64,000 nt of DNA from Clostridiales bacterium (GTDB taxonomy: Bacteria; Bacillota; Clostridia; Lachnospirales; Lachnospiraceae), in contig JAJQBI010000021.1 of the NCBI GenBank assembly GCA_021203365.1, positions 1-64,000 of the forward strand. Reading direction: 5' to 3'. Shown piece after piece: positions 12,455-21,510 of the stretch. The translations under genes were made by a program, and so were the position numbers. The notes beneath the pieces are model-generated. The model worked only from the letters and a program-made list of their open reading frames with translations, had not been told where the DNA came from and did no database searches. Every line of letters starts with the position of its first letter. The stretch's first letter is position 1.

Positions 12455-13387
12455 ATGAAAAACGAAAAAGCGATAACCATAGGATTGCCAAGAGGACTGC
12501 TCTATCACAGATATAAGATTCTCTGGCAGAATTATTTTCAGAATCTGGGTTTTAAAACCCGCGAAAGTGCTCCTACCAGCCGCATGGTAATGGAGGACGG
12601 AGCCAGACTCGCCCCAGATGAGGCCTGCCTGTCTGAGAAGATTTTTCTCGGGCATGTCAATTCCCTCATCGGCAAATGTGATTACATATTTATTCCCCGT
12701 GTGGCAAACCTGGGCCGTAACCTGGATATGTGCGTCCGTTTCAGCGCACTGTATGATACAACGCGGTGCGTCTTTTGGGAAACCGGTCAGAAATTTCTGA
12801 CCTGCAGCATAGACGTAGTAAACGGACAGCGTGAAGAAGATGCATTCTGTGCTCTGGGGCAGTCTCTCGGCTGTTCCGTCAGAGATTCAAAAAAAGCCTG
12901 GAAGTCCGCAAAGAAAATGGAAGAGCAGGCATGGGATTCCGCGGTAAAAGAACAGGAACGGCTGTATAAATCCCAGGCCTTAAAGATTCTTGTTGTGGGA
13001 CACAGCTACATTCTGGAAGATCCTTATGTAGGCGGCGTAATCCTTCAAAATTTACAGAAGCTGAATGTGATTCCCATCCGGGCAGATATCACAGACCGGG
13101 AATACGTCATAAAACACAGTCCGGATCTCAGCCCCACCTGCCGGTGGGTCATGAGCCGCGAACTGATAGGCAGTATCCTCCAGCACAGAAATAAGACAGA
13201 CGGAATCATTCTGGTCACGGCTTTTCCCTGCGGCCCGGACTCCATGGTAAACGATCTTCTCACCCGCAGCATCCACAGAATTCCCGTACTTCAGCTTATC
13301 GCAGACAGTCAGAGCGGAACCGCGGGCGTGGAAACCCGTCTGGAAAGCTTTGTGGATATCATCCGTATGAAAAAGGGAGAGCTTTAA
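12455..13387 (+). CDS. 2-hydroxyacyl-CoA dehydratase/activase-related protein (DUF2229-like), first gene
   Basis: About 310 residues from the ATG at 12455; an upstream in-frame ATG would lie inside the promoter/leader. It opens with ITIGLPRGLLYHRYK, the hallmark of the DUF2229 portion of large activase-related proteins, and has cysteines in DEACLS, DMCVRF and FPCGPDSM that could hold an iron-sulfur cluster. In many Clostridia related sequences are parts of one very long polypeptide with activase domains; here they are three short, tightly packed genes. Function is unknown; electron transfer to, or activation of, a dehydratase-like partner is an inference. Confidence 0.75.
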   Translation: MKNEKAITIGLPRGLLYHRYKILWQNYFQNLGFKTRESAPTSRMVMEDGARLAPDEACLSEKIFLGHVNSLIGKCDYIFIPRVANLGRNLDMCVRFSALYDTTRCVFWETGQKFLTCSIDVVNGQREEDAFCALGQSLGCSVRDSKKAWKSAKKMEEQAWDSAVKEQERLYKSQALKILVVGHSYILEDPYVGGVILQNLQKLNVIPIRADITDREYVIKHSPDLSPTCRWVMSRELIGSILQHRNKTDGIILVTAFPCGPDSMVNDLLTRSIHRIPVLQLIADSQSGTAGVETRLESFVDIIRMKKGEL

Positions 13388-14469
13388 TGAGTAATAATAC
13401 ACCTGAAAGAAAAATTGCCACACTGCGGTATGCACAGTACAGCGCGGCGTTTAAATATCTGGTAGAAAAAGGTCTGGATTCCACCTTCATTCTGCAGCCA
13501 AAGCTGACACAGCGCACCGAGAAAATCGGTGAAAAATACAGTCCGGATATGGTCTGCACCCCCTTTAAGACGATTCTTGGCAGCCTGGTTGAAGCCCTGG
13601 AAGCCGGGGCCAATATGATCATTATGCCCGGCGGCATCTGCCGCCTGTCTTATTACGGAGAGCTGTCCAGAAAGATCCTGCTGGATGAGGGCTATGAATT
13701 CCAGTTTATAAATCTGAACGCCTACTCTATGTCCGGGAAAAAGAAAGACCTTCTGAAAGCCATAAAGGCAATCAACCCGAAAATTAAACCGTCACACTTT
13801 ATTTCCGCCGGTCTGGAAGCCATAAAGATGGTAGAATACCTGGACGAAATCACTTATGAATATTATAAGGGCTGCGGCTTCGATCCCACCGGCATGTGGA
13901 AAAAATCATACAGAAAATTCCTCTCTTCCATGTACCGTGCAGATTCCAAGGCCTCCATCGAGAAGGCATATTACAGCACAAAGCGGGATTTTGATACAAT
14001 TCCGCTCCAGAAACCTCCCCATCCGTTAAAGGTGGGAATTCTTGGTGAATTCTATACGGCGGTGGATTCCTTTTCCAACCGCGAAGTGGAACAGAAGCTG
14101 GCGGATATGGGCGTGGAGGTCCACCGCTGGATGAATATTTCACACAGACTGCTGCATTATCCCGGAGAAAAAAATCTGAATGTAGAGATCAGGGAGTACT
14201 GCACCTACGAAATGGGTCCCACCTCCACCGCAAATATCTGGGCCGCCAAACACTATGCGGAACAGGGCTTTCACGGACTGATCCACATCAAATCAGCCAA
14301 CTGCACACCGGAGATTGATATTGTTCCCATTTTACAGTCGCTGAGCGCCCGATACAAAATCCCGCTCCTCATACTCACCTGCGACACGCAGACCAGTGAT
14401 GTGGGGCTGATGACCCGGCTGGAAGCTTTTTATGATATGATTGAAGCGAAAGGAAGAGAGCTGAAATGA
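13387..14469 (+). CDS. 2-hydroxyacyl-CoA dehydratase-like protein, second gene
   Basis: 360 residues; the start overlaps the previous stop by one base (TAATG). It resembles the C-terminal portion of activase-related giant proteins and the HgdB-like dehydratase fold: CTPFKTILGSLVEALEAGAN, PGGICRLSYYGE and IKSANCTPEIDIVP hold cysteines spaced as in cluster-binding dehydratase-like subunits, and the middle carries KVGILGEFYTAVDSFSN. No substrate can be assigned. It is coupled to both neighbours and likely forms a complex with them. Confidence 0.75.
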   Translation: MSNNTPERKIATLRYAQYSAAFKYLVEKGLDSTFILQPKLTQRTEKIGEKYSPDMVCTPFKTILGSLVEALEAGANMIIMPGGICRLSYYGELSRKILLDEGYEFQFINLNAYSMSGKKKDLLKAIKAINPKIKPSHFISAGLEAIKMVEYLDEITYEYYKGCGFDPTGMWKKSYRKFLSSMYRADSKASIEKAYYSTKRDFDTIPLQKPPHPLKVGILGEFYTAVDSFSNREVEQKLADMGVEVHRWMNISHRLLHYPGEKNLNVEIREYCTYEMGPTSTANIWAAKHYAEQGFHGLIHIKSANCTPEIDIVPILQSLSARYKIPLLILTCDTQTSDVGLMTRLEAFYDMIEAKGRELK

Positions 14470-15416
14470 CACAGGCATATCTTGGCATTGACGTGGGGTC
14501 TATTTCCACAAAAGGTGTCATTATAGATGATAAAAACAATATTCTCAGCAGTGCTTACATCTGGACAGAGGGCGATCCCATCGGAGCTGTCAAAAAGCTT
14601 CTCCGGCTGCTGGAAAAAGATTTCCCGAAGGAACGCTGCAAAATTGTGGCCACAGGGACAACGGGAAGCGCCCGAAAACTGACTGGCGTAGTCGTGGGCG
14701 CTACCACAGTCAAAAATGAGATTACCGCCCACGCCGTGGGGACTACAACCTTTTACCCTGACGTCCGCACCATTCTGGAAATCGGCGGGCAGGACTCAAA
14801 AATTATTCTTGTGGAAAACGGCGTAGCCGTAGATTATGCAATGAACACGCTGTGTGCGGCCGGAACCGGCGCTTTTCTATCAAGTCAGGCAAAACGGCTT
14901 GGCATTGAAGCGGAGGATATCGCCTCCTACGCGCTCCGTTCCAAACACCCCACGCCCATTGCCGCCAGATGTACCGTATTTGCCGAATCCGACCTGGTTC
15001 ACAAAATACAGATGGGCCACACAAAGGAGGACATCCTGGCCGGCATCTGTGACGCGGTTGTAGCCAACTACCTTAACAATGTGGGCAAAGGCAAAAAAAT
15101 CATTTCGCCGGTTGTTTTTCAGGGCGGCGTCAGCAAAAACAAAGGGGTTGTGGCCGCCTTTGAAAAGGCTCTGGGTACACAGGTGACTGTAGATGAAAAC
15201 AGCCATCTGATGGGAGCTCTGGGTGTGGCAATCATCGCGCGAAGAACAGAGGCCCGGCGTGATTTTGATTTTTCAGTGAAGGACATGGAATTCTACACTC
15301 GGGACGCTTCCTGCGGACGCTGTCCCAACAACTGCGAAATCATCTGTGTTTACCAGGGAAAAGAACTGATCGACGCCTGGGGCAACCGCTGCGAGCGGGG
15401 CGCCATGCTCCATTAG
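14466..15416 (+). CDS. acyl-CoA dehydratase activase (HgdC/BcrAD-like ATPase)
   Basis: 316-residue ASKHA-fold ATPase. GIDVGSISTKGVI is the phosphate-1 loop and LEIGGQDSKII the second. The two cysteines that bridge a 4Fe-4S cluster in the activator of 2-hydroxyglutaryl-CoA dehydratase are present (LCAAGTGAFL and ARCTVFAES). A C-terminal extension has CGRCPNNCEIIC and NRCERG, as in the large activase-related proteins, and may bind a further cluster. The start overlaps the previous gene as ATGA. Expected role: ATP-driven low-potential electron transfer to a partner, probably the two preceding proteins. Confidence 0.88.
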   Translation: MTQAYLGIDVGSISTKGVIIDDKNNILSSAYIWTEGDPIGAVKKLLRLLEKDFPKERCKIVATGTTGSARKLTGVVVGATTVKNEITAHAVGTTTFYPDVRTILEIGGQDSKIILVENGVAVDYAMNTLCAAGTGAFLSSQAKRLGIEAEDIASYALRSKHPTPIAARCTVFAESDLVHKIQMGHTKEDILAGICDAVVANYLNNVGKGKKIISPVVFQGGVSKNKGVVAAFEKALGTQVTVDENSHLMGALGVAIIARRTEARRDFDFSVKDMEFYTRDASCGRCPNNCEIICVYQGKELIDAWGNRCERGAMLH

Positions 15417-15434
15417 AATGAATCCCTGCAGCGC

Positions 15435-15476
15435 AAAAAGCACCGGAGGCAGCTCTAAAAGCCTTCCCTCCGGTGC
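15435..15476 (-). terminator. terminator between convergent genes
   Basis: A perfect 10-bp stem (15440-15449 with 15467-15476) is followed on the minus strand by five T. It lies 24 bases beyond the stop of the minus-strand binding-protein gene and 20 bases after the stop of the plus-strand activase. Confidence 0.8.
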
Positions 15477-15499
15477 CCGTCTAACCTGTATGATATCTC

Positions 15500-16603
15500 T
15501 TAATACAGAAAATTCTCACTGGCCGCGTCGTCAATGGTTTCCGCGTCAATCCAGGCGGATTCCAGAACAATGGGAGAATCCACCTCTGTTCCCATGCTCA
15601 TGGCCTGCACTGCCGCCCAGATCGTCTGATACCCGATGGCATAGGGATCCTGGGAAACCACCCCAATCTCATCCCCGCTGCGGATGGCTTCCTGCTGTTT
15701 CTCCGTGGCATCCACGCCAACCATGACAGCCGTACACTCCCTGGCCTTGTCTGTTCCAAGATAAAGCTCCGAAATATCCGCATTGGTACAGAATACGCCT
15801 CCCAGAGACGGATATTCCTCCAGCACTTCCTCTATGGCTGTCTGCATATCATCCACCTCGTCCTGGTAGACTACCTCCACAACCTCAATATCCTCATAAC
15901 TTTCTATAGTTTCCAGGAATCCGCTCACCCGGTCCTGAATGCTCTGCGTCTTTTCCTGCGCAGAGAAAACCGCTACCTGTCCGCTTTCTCCCATGGCCGC
16001 CGCCAGCTGTCCGCCAGCCTCCTGCCCGATCTGCTCATTATCCGAACTGCAGTGGGCGAAAACCATTTCCTGCTCCTCCTCGCTGACTCCGGAATCAAAG
16101 GTAACCACCGGAATTCCGTTCTCCCGGGCCCCTTCCAGCTGTGCCTGACAGGAATCCGAATCACTGACTGAAATACAGATGGCCGTCGGATTCTCAGAAA
16201 TCACCGCGTCCAGCGTATTGATCTGCGTCTCCACATCCAGCTCACTGTCCGCCCCCTCAAACGTCATTGTGATCTGTTCGCTCTTGGAAAAGCCATAAGC
16301 CTCATTGACCGCACTCACTGCGGCTGACATTCCCCGCTTTATCTCACTCCAGAATTCTCCCTTTGTGCTTTTGCTGACAACCGCAATTCTCGCGCCTGCC
16401 GGAAGATCGAGAGAGGTGTCAATTTCCGGAAGCTGGGAACTCTCCCCGTCTTCCGCGCTCTCCTGTACCTCCTCCGCCTCGGTTGTTTCCTGTACGCCTG
16501 CTGTCAGAGGATCCACCTGATCTTTCACCTCTTCTCTCCGGGCGCCAAATGCCACACCCAGCAGCAACAGCAACGCCACAGATACGACCGCCGCCTTTTT
16601 CAT
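15500..16603 (-). CDS. sugar ABC transporter substrate-binding protein (orphan)
   Basis: About 367 residues of the type I periplasmic binding protein family (ribose/galactose type): ARIAVVSKSTKGEFWSEI begins the first lobe, and PTAICISVSDSD and GIPVVTFDSGV are the usual strand/loop motifs. I start at MKKAAVV (16603), which gives an N-terminal signal sequence with no lipobox cysteine, so it is probably a signal-anchored or released protein. An acidic linker (EETTEAEEVQESAEDGE) follows. No permease or ATPase gene is adjacent, so its transporter or sensor partner lies elsewhere. Confidence 0.82.
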   Translation of the reverse strand: MKKAAVVSVALLLLLGVAFGARREEVKDQVDPLTAGVQETTEAEEVQESAEDGESSQLPEIDTSLDLPAGARIAVVSKSTKGEFWSEIKRGMSAAVSAVNEAYGFSKSEQITMTFEGADSELDVETQINTLDAVISENPTAICISVSDSDSCQAQLEGARENGIPVVTFDSGVSEEEQEMVFAHCSSDNEQIGQEAGGQLAAAMGESGQVAVFSAQEKTQSIQDRVSGFLETIESYEDIEVVEVVYQDEVDDMQTAIEEVLEEYPSLGGVFCTNADISELYLGTDKARECTAVMVGVDATEKQQEAIRSGDEIGVVSQDPYAIGYQTIWAAVQAMSMGTEVDSPIVLESAWIDAETIDDAASENFLY

Positions 16604-16707
16604 GCTTCTGTCTCCTTTTTCCATTTTACATATTCTTAATAATTCTGCTACATATTTTTACACTATACTCTTTTTTTCTGCCTCCGTCCATAGATTTAAA
16701 AGTTTTT

Positions 16708-17403
16708 TCACAATTCATCTTCCCGAAAATCCCTGAAAGCTTCTCCCTCCGGGAAAGTCTCAAAACACATTTTTTCTCCGCCGACCGGGTGAAAAAATGT
16801 CAGACGGAAGGCACACAGGCCCAGAGGTACGCTTTCTTTCTCTGCAGGATTATATTTCCGGTCTCCCAGAAGAGGCATTCCCCTCCCCGACAGCTGGACA
16901 CGAATCTGGTGATGACGTCCTGTTTTCAGGCATATTTTCAGAAGGTACTTTTCCTCCCCGCCCGAGGACTGCCTTACTCCCAGCACATGATAGGACAGCT
17001 CCGCCCGTTTTGCTCCCGGGGTCCCACGTGACACAGAGACGGAGCTGTTCCTTCTCCCGTCTTTTTTCAGATAATCCACAAGCACATCCTGTTCCTTTGG
17101 AGGCTTTCCCCGGGTCACTGCCAGATATTCCTTAACCATACAGCCCTTCGTCATCTGCTTTGCCAGGTCTGCGGCGGAAGCCGATGTTTTGGCAAAAACC
17201 AGAAGTCCCTCCACAGGCTGGTCCAGCCGGTGAACCACTCCAATATATGGGGAATTTTCATGATTTTTTAAAGCGAGATAATTTCGAAGCCCGCTTTCCA
17301 GATCCGGCGTTCCCACACGCGCGCACTGTACAGCCAGACCTGCCGGCTTTCTGTACACCAGAATTTCCTTATCCTCATAAAGGATCCGCTCTTCCACACC
17401 CAC
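16708..17403 (-). CDS. RluA-family RNA pseudouridine synthase
   Basis: About 231 residues. The catalytic motif HRLDQPVEGLLVFAKT with its active aspartate is intact, and the TGRHHQIRVQL motif of the fold is present. There is no S4 RNA-binding domain, as in short RluA/YqcB-like enzymes. I prefer the GTG at 17403, nine bases behind GGGGGAGG, over a TTG farther upstream. It isomerises uridine in rRNA or tRNA; the exact site is not predictable. Confidence 0.88.
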   Translation of the reverse strand: MGVEERILYEDKEILVYRKPAGLAVQCARVGTPDLESGLRNYLALKNHENSPYIGVVHRLDQPVEGLLVFAKTSASAADLAKQMTKGCMVKEYLAVTRGKPPKEQDVLVDYLKKDGRRNSSVSVSRGTPGAKRAELSYHVLGVRQSSGGEEKYLLKICLKTGRHHQIRVQLSGRGMPLLGDRKYNPAEKESVPLGLCAFRLTFFHPVGGEKMCFETFPEGEAFRDFREDEL

Positions 17404-17488
17404 TTTTGTCCGCCTCCCCCGCAAAAGTTTCTCAAATCAGAATCTCTCGGCATAAAGCCGCTTTTTTAGACAGCTGAAAGTATATCAC

Positions 17489-17542
17489 AAAAAAATAAGA
17501 CGGTCATCATTTTTTTCTGACTTCAAAAATGATGACCGTCTT
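17489..17542 (-). terminator. long perfect terminator hairpin of the candidate RNA
   Basis: An 18-bp perfect stem (17497-17514 with 17525-17542) and 10-base loop is followed on the minus strand by ATTTTTTT. It does not belong to either flanking gene: the pseudouridine synthase starts downstream of it, and aconitase already has its own terminator near 18650. Confidence 0.85.
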
Positions 17543-18474
17543 AAAATTCTTCGTTATTCAATTTTTCTACCTCGTTTTTTAAATCAAGCCTTATCTTTAA
17601 CCGGAATTTTCTCGTTCTATCTATCCATAAAACCTGTCCCGATTCTCTCTATTCAGATGTTGTAATTCCGTTCCTCGTATATATTCTACATATCTTTTCT
17701 TATTTCCTGCTCATAAACGATATGATATTATAACCACTCGATTATTTAGAAAGTTTTACAGATTTTGAATCATAATTCACGGGTTATGATTCATTTATAT
17801 TCAATTGGAAGAAATGTCGGCTATACTTTTTCCTCTTTATAAACAATTTCGAACTTAACTGATTAAATCTAAAACCGCTTATCTTTTCTGCTTTGCTTTC
17901 CGGATTGCCTTCCGGTAAAGTAAGCCGTTTATATACACCTGTTCGCTATATTCAGTATACCTACTGGAAAAAGTTCCTGGTTCCATTCTTCTGTCTTAAT
18001 ATCTTTCTTCAGATATTCTTCTGATGCAAAGCTTCAACCCACACCCTTTTGGTTCTGATCTGGATTTCAAAATATCGTTCTCATCTGTCCGAATTCTTCT
18101 CAGGTATTGTTCCCCCTGATGAATTATCGCGATAAGGGTTATACTCTTTCTGAAAAAGTTTCTTTACACTATTTCGGAAATCTTTGTATCAGGTCTGTGA
18201 CATCTGTTCAATATGAAAAACCGATTCTATAATTACCTTGGATACGTCTCTGCCCCGCTCTCTCTTTCTTATCATCTGTCGGAGAGTCCTCTCTGGCTGT
18301 TCTTCACGGATACTTCGTATCAGGTCTTTCTCGCAGGAAATCCGGTTCCTGTCACATTCATATTGAGGATTCTGTTATGCTTTTCCCAATGGAATCACCT
18401 TTCCTTTCTATAACCTTTTCCTTTGTTCTTAATACTCTGGATAGGTTTTTTGTTTTTCTCTCTTGTTTTTTGAT
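17489..18474 (-). ncRNA. candidate large structured non-coding RNA, about 0.98 kb
   Basis: This interval has no credible reading frame on either strand, is visibly more AT-rich than its neighbours, and on the minus strand is purine-rich. It is bounded by its own strong promoter (18481-18509) and its own 18-bp terminator. In between I find perfect local hairpins: 17767-17775/17784-17792 (9 bp), 17900-17904/17911-17915, 17999-18005/18011-18017 (7 bp), 18309-18313/18317-18321 and 18334-18339/18346-18351 (6 bp), a 12-bp palindrome at 18124-18135, and a repeated 15-base motif (one mismatch) near 18182 and 18313. Size and architecture recall large ornate RNAs such as ROOL, GOLLD or OLE, but I cannot assign it to any of them. 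A decayed gene remains the alternative. Confidence 0.5.
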
Positions 18475-18480
18475 GAGTTT

Positions 18481-18509
18481 ATAATAACACTTCCGGGCTA
18501 ATTTGTCAA
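18481..18509 (-). promoter_or_regulatory. near-consensus promoter of the candidate RNA
   Basis: On the minus strand a perfect TTGACA (18504-18509), a 17-base spacer and TATTAT (18481-18486), with a run of A/T immediately upstream resembling an UP element. This is among the strongest-looking promoters in the window, and it reads into a region without genes. Confidence 0.8.
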
Positions 18510-18644
18510 CACATTTTTTGATTATTTTTAAAATAAATTATTTTTTGTTATTTTAGTTTTTATCTAAACTGTTAATTGTCTATATTTTCTATTATTTTTT
18601 GAATATTTAAACAAATACAGCGACTCAATCCGCCAAAGAGCCTG

Positions 18645-18669
18645 AAAAGCCCGCGGCTTTCGCCGCGGG
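18645..18669 (-). terminator. aconitase terminator
   Basis: An 8-bp all-GC stem (18650-18657 with 18662-18669) closed by a GAAA tetraloop on the minus strand, followed by CTTTTC, lies 37 bases after the aconitase stop codon. Confidence 0.75.
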
Positions 18670-18705
18670 TTCCAGGTCTGACCTCCACAGGAAAATCAGA
18701 CTTTC

Positions 18706-20965
18706 TTATTTCCGGTTGTAATTAATAAGACATCCCCTGAGAATAATCTGCCGTTCATGGTCTGTGAGATCGCCCAGAGTTACGGCAAATTCCCTTAATG
18801 AACCGTCACGGACCGTATAAACCTTAATCTCATCGGCTTTCTCTTCCACAGCTCTGCGAATACCAGGAATAAAAAGGTAGTCCCCATTGCAGAAGGGAAG
18901 ATCTCCCCCTGGAATCAGAAATGGAAGCATTCCCCAGTTGATCAGATTGGAACGGTAACGCTTGGTGGCGTACTCGTTGGCAATATTGGCCCAGCCTCCC
19001 AGAACCTTCTGGCAGGAGGCCGCCTGCTCCCGGGCGGAACCGTCGCCCGGCTTTACCGCAAATATGGTACTGCCCACACCAAGGCTGTCTCTTCCCACAT
19101 CCGGCCAGGTCTTTTTGATGGTGTCCATCACCGGCTTCAGCTCAGGAAGCGCTTCCGCCGGACACCGGTCTTCCTGGATGGCCTTCTGTGCCTTCTGTAC
19201 CTCCTTGGCCCGTCCCACATAGGCCGGATCCTTTCTGGAGAGGGTAAACTCCGCCAGGCCAAGAGGGTTGGAACGGTAAGAGGAGGTTTCCCCGGATGGA
19301 ATCAGCTCATCTGTGGTGGTTACCGGATCATGGATTTCCGACACCACCTTCAGCAGCAGGTTCTCTGCCAGAGGCGGCATCTCCGGCCAGTCCTTGATGT
19401 TTGGACCAAACTGGATCTCCACACTGGGATCCGCCACACCTTTGCTGTCAAAAACCCGATTCTCATAGATGGATTTATCAAAATAATATTTCGGGCAGCG
19501 GTATTCGCCTGTGTATTCCTCCGCGGAAGTCAGAAAGCCCCTGTTTGCTGCGGTTGCGGCGATGGATCGGGCATCCATGAGCGCCACCGAGGAAATCTGG
19601 CCGTTCTGAATTTTGGAGCCTTCACGGTTGGGGAAGTTCCGGGTGGCGTGACGAATGCTGAGGGCATTGTTCGCCGGGGTATCTCCGGCCCCAAAACAGG
19701 GACCGCAAAATGCAGTTTTCACCACGGCGCCGGTTCCGATCAGCTCCGCCAGAACCCCGTTTTTCGCCAGCTCCATATAAATGGGTGTGCTGGCCGGATA
19801 TACGCTGAGTGTAAAGGCATCCGCGCCGATATGCGCCCCCCGGAGAATATCCGCGGCGGCACAGATATTTTCAAACCCGCCGCCTGCGCAGCCGGCGATA
19901 ATTCCCTGCTCCACATAAAGCTTTCCGTCTATCACCTTATCACGAAGCGTATAGGGAACCTTCCCGTCCAGACTGACCTGGGCTCTCTTTTCCACATCCG
20001 CAAGGATATCATCCAGATTTGCCTTCAGCTCGTCAATGGTATAGGTGTTGCTTGGATGAAAAGGCATGGCGATCATGGGTTTGATCTCACTCAGATCGAT
20101 CTCCACACAGCCGTCGTAATAGGCAATTTCCCCCGGCTTCAGCTCTTTGTAGGCTTCCTCCCTGCCATGAATCTCATAAAATTCCCGGATCTTCTCATCG
20201 GTCTGCCAGATGGAGGAAAGGCAGGTCGTCTCTGTGGTCATGACGTCGATCCCGATGCGAAAATCCGCGCTTAAGCCGGCCACGCCGGGGCCCACAAATT
20301 CCATTACCCTGTTTTTCACATAACCATTGCCGAATACCCTGCCGATAATGGCCAGCGCCACATCCTGGGGCCCCACTCCCGGACGGGGACTTCCCTTCAG
20401 ATAAATGGCGATGACACCGGGCATGGGAATGTCATAGGTCTGGGACAAAAGCTGTTTTACCAGCTCGCCGCCCCCCCTCTCCCATGGCCATGGTTCCCAG
20501 CGCGCCGTAGCGGGTGTGACTGTCCGACCCCAGAATCATTTTGCCGCCCTCGGCCAGCATTTCTCTTGCAAACTGATGAATCACAGCCTGATGAGGCGGC
20601 ACATAGACACCGCCATACTTTTTCGCACAGGTGAGACCAAACATGTGATCATCCTCATTGATCGTCCCTCCCACTGCACAGAGGGAATTATGGCAGTTGG
20701 TCAGCACATAGGGGATGGGAAATTTTTCCAGGCCGGACGCCCGGGCCGTCTGGATAATACCCACGAAGGTGATGTCATGAGAGGTCAGTTTATCAAATTT
20801 AATCTGGAGCTTCTCCATATTATCAGAGGTGTTATGGGATTTCAGGATGGACCAGGCGATGGTGTTCTGACAGGCCTGTTCTCTGGACACGGGGAGGTTT
20901 GCCTCATTTTCCGGAATAATGTCCCGGCCGTTTTTCAGAAAGATGCCGCCGTCGTAGAGTTTCAT
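18706..20965 (-). pseudogene. aconitate hydratase, interrupted by one frameshift
   Basis: The enzyme interconverts citrate and isocitrate with a 4Fe-4S cluster. The N-terminal part (20965 to about 20475) and the C-terminal part (about 20470 to 18706) are in different frames. The change occurs at seven G (20471-20477 on the plus strand): removing one G gives continuous [17 protein letters not shown] and an ordinary full-length protein of about 752 residues. All landmarks are present: [47 protein letters not shown] and NREGSK, with the CxxC cluster ligands. So the gene is either functional with a sequencing error or very recently broken. Preceded by its own promoter and a folded leader. Confidence 0.88.
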
Positions 20966-21061
20966 AGGAAATTCCTCCGTTCTTTATTGGTTTGCCTTCG
21001 AGCCGTGTACACACGGCACAGAGCCGTTGGCTTGCTCTCACCCGTCAGGTGATATGAACTG
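20966..21061 (-). promoter_or_regulatory. structured 5' leader of aconitase
   Basis: The roughly 95-base leader holds three consecutive small hairpins on the minus strand: TCACC/GGTGA, AGCC/GGCT with an AAC loop, and the palindrome GCCGTGT-GT-ACACGGC. The ribosome binding site (CGGAGG) follows after an unpaired A-rich stretch. No known riboswitch is recognised; the function is open. Confidence 0.35.
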
Positions 21062-21067
21062 GACATC

Positions 21068-21096
21068 ATTATAATTGATTTTTTCTTATTAATCAA
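21068..21096 (-). promoter_or_regulatory. aconitase promoter
   Basis: Minus-strand TTGATT (21091-21096), a 17-base spacer, then a perfect TATAAT (21068-21073). Confidence 0.7.
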
Positions 21097-21175
21097 GGGT
21101 ATATGGGATTCCGATCTGTCCGGAAGGTATCAGAGGATGGAATTTTCGAAGTTTAAAAAAACAGTCTCCTGTATC

Positions 21176-21203
21176 TTGCTTTTCCTCCGGATTCCTGTAT
21201 AAT
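21176..21203 (+). promoter_or_regulatory. promoter of the 88-residue hypothetical gene
   Basis: TTGCTT (21176-21181), a 16-base spacer and a perfect TATAAT (21198-21203), about 40 bases ahead of the start codon. Confidence 0.65.
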
Positions 21204-21243
21204 ACTGTGCAGGTAAGCCGGCTGCGCAGCGAAGGAGGTTCAT

Positions 21244-21510
21244 ATGTTTCGTTTATGGGGAAAAATCTGGAAAGACAATCATATGACGCGGGATACGGTT
21301 TTTTCAGACGACCGCGCGGATACAAGAACACACAAGGTGTTCCGCGGACTGGAGCAGATATGCGTGGAATTTGATCTGGGACATCCCATCTGGCTGGACA
21401 AGAATATACGGGATTTCCAGAAGCACGACCGGGTGAAATTCACCCAGGATAATTTCATTGAGGGGATTGACTTTGATTCCCTGGAAATTCAGATCATTGA
21501 GGAGGATTAG
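21244..21510 (+). CDS. conserved small protein, function unknown
   Basis: 88 residues behind an ideal ribosome binding site (AAGGAGG, 5-base spacing) and a good promoter. The protein is soluble, acidic and rich in D, F and H (VEFDLGHPIWLDKNI, FIEGIDFDSLEIQII), with no signal or membrane segment. I do not recognise a domain, although proteins of this look are common in Lachnospiraceae. Its stop codon overlaps the stop of the convergent DUF2238-like gene by 4 bases. Confidence 0.75.
   Translation: MFRLWGKIWKDNHMTRDTVFSDDRADTRTHKVFRGLEQICVEFDLGHPIWLDKNIRDFQKHDRVKFTQDNFIEGIDFDSLEIQIIEED

Noticed and set aside
18213-18413. 66-codon plus-strand frame in the gene-free region
   Set aside because: No ribosome binding site, and it lies antisense to the candidate RNA. 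A 61-codon stop-to-stop stretch on the minus strand was also considered and rejected because it is Arg/Glu-rich as expected from purine-rich RNA and has no start.
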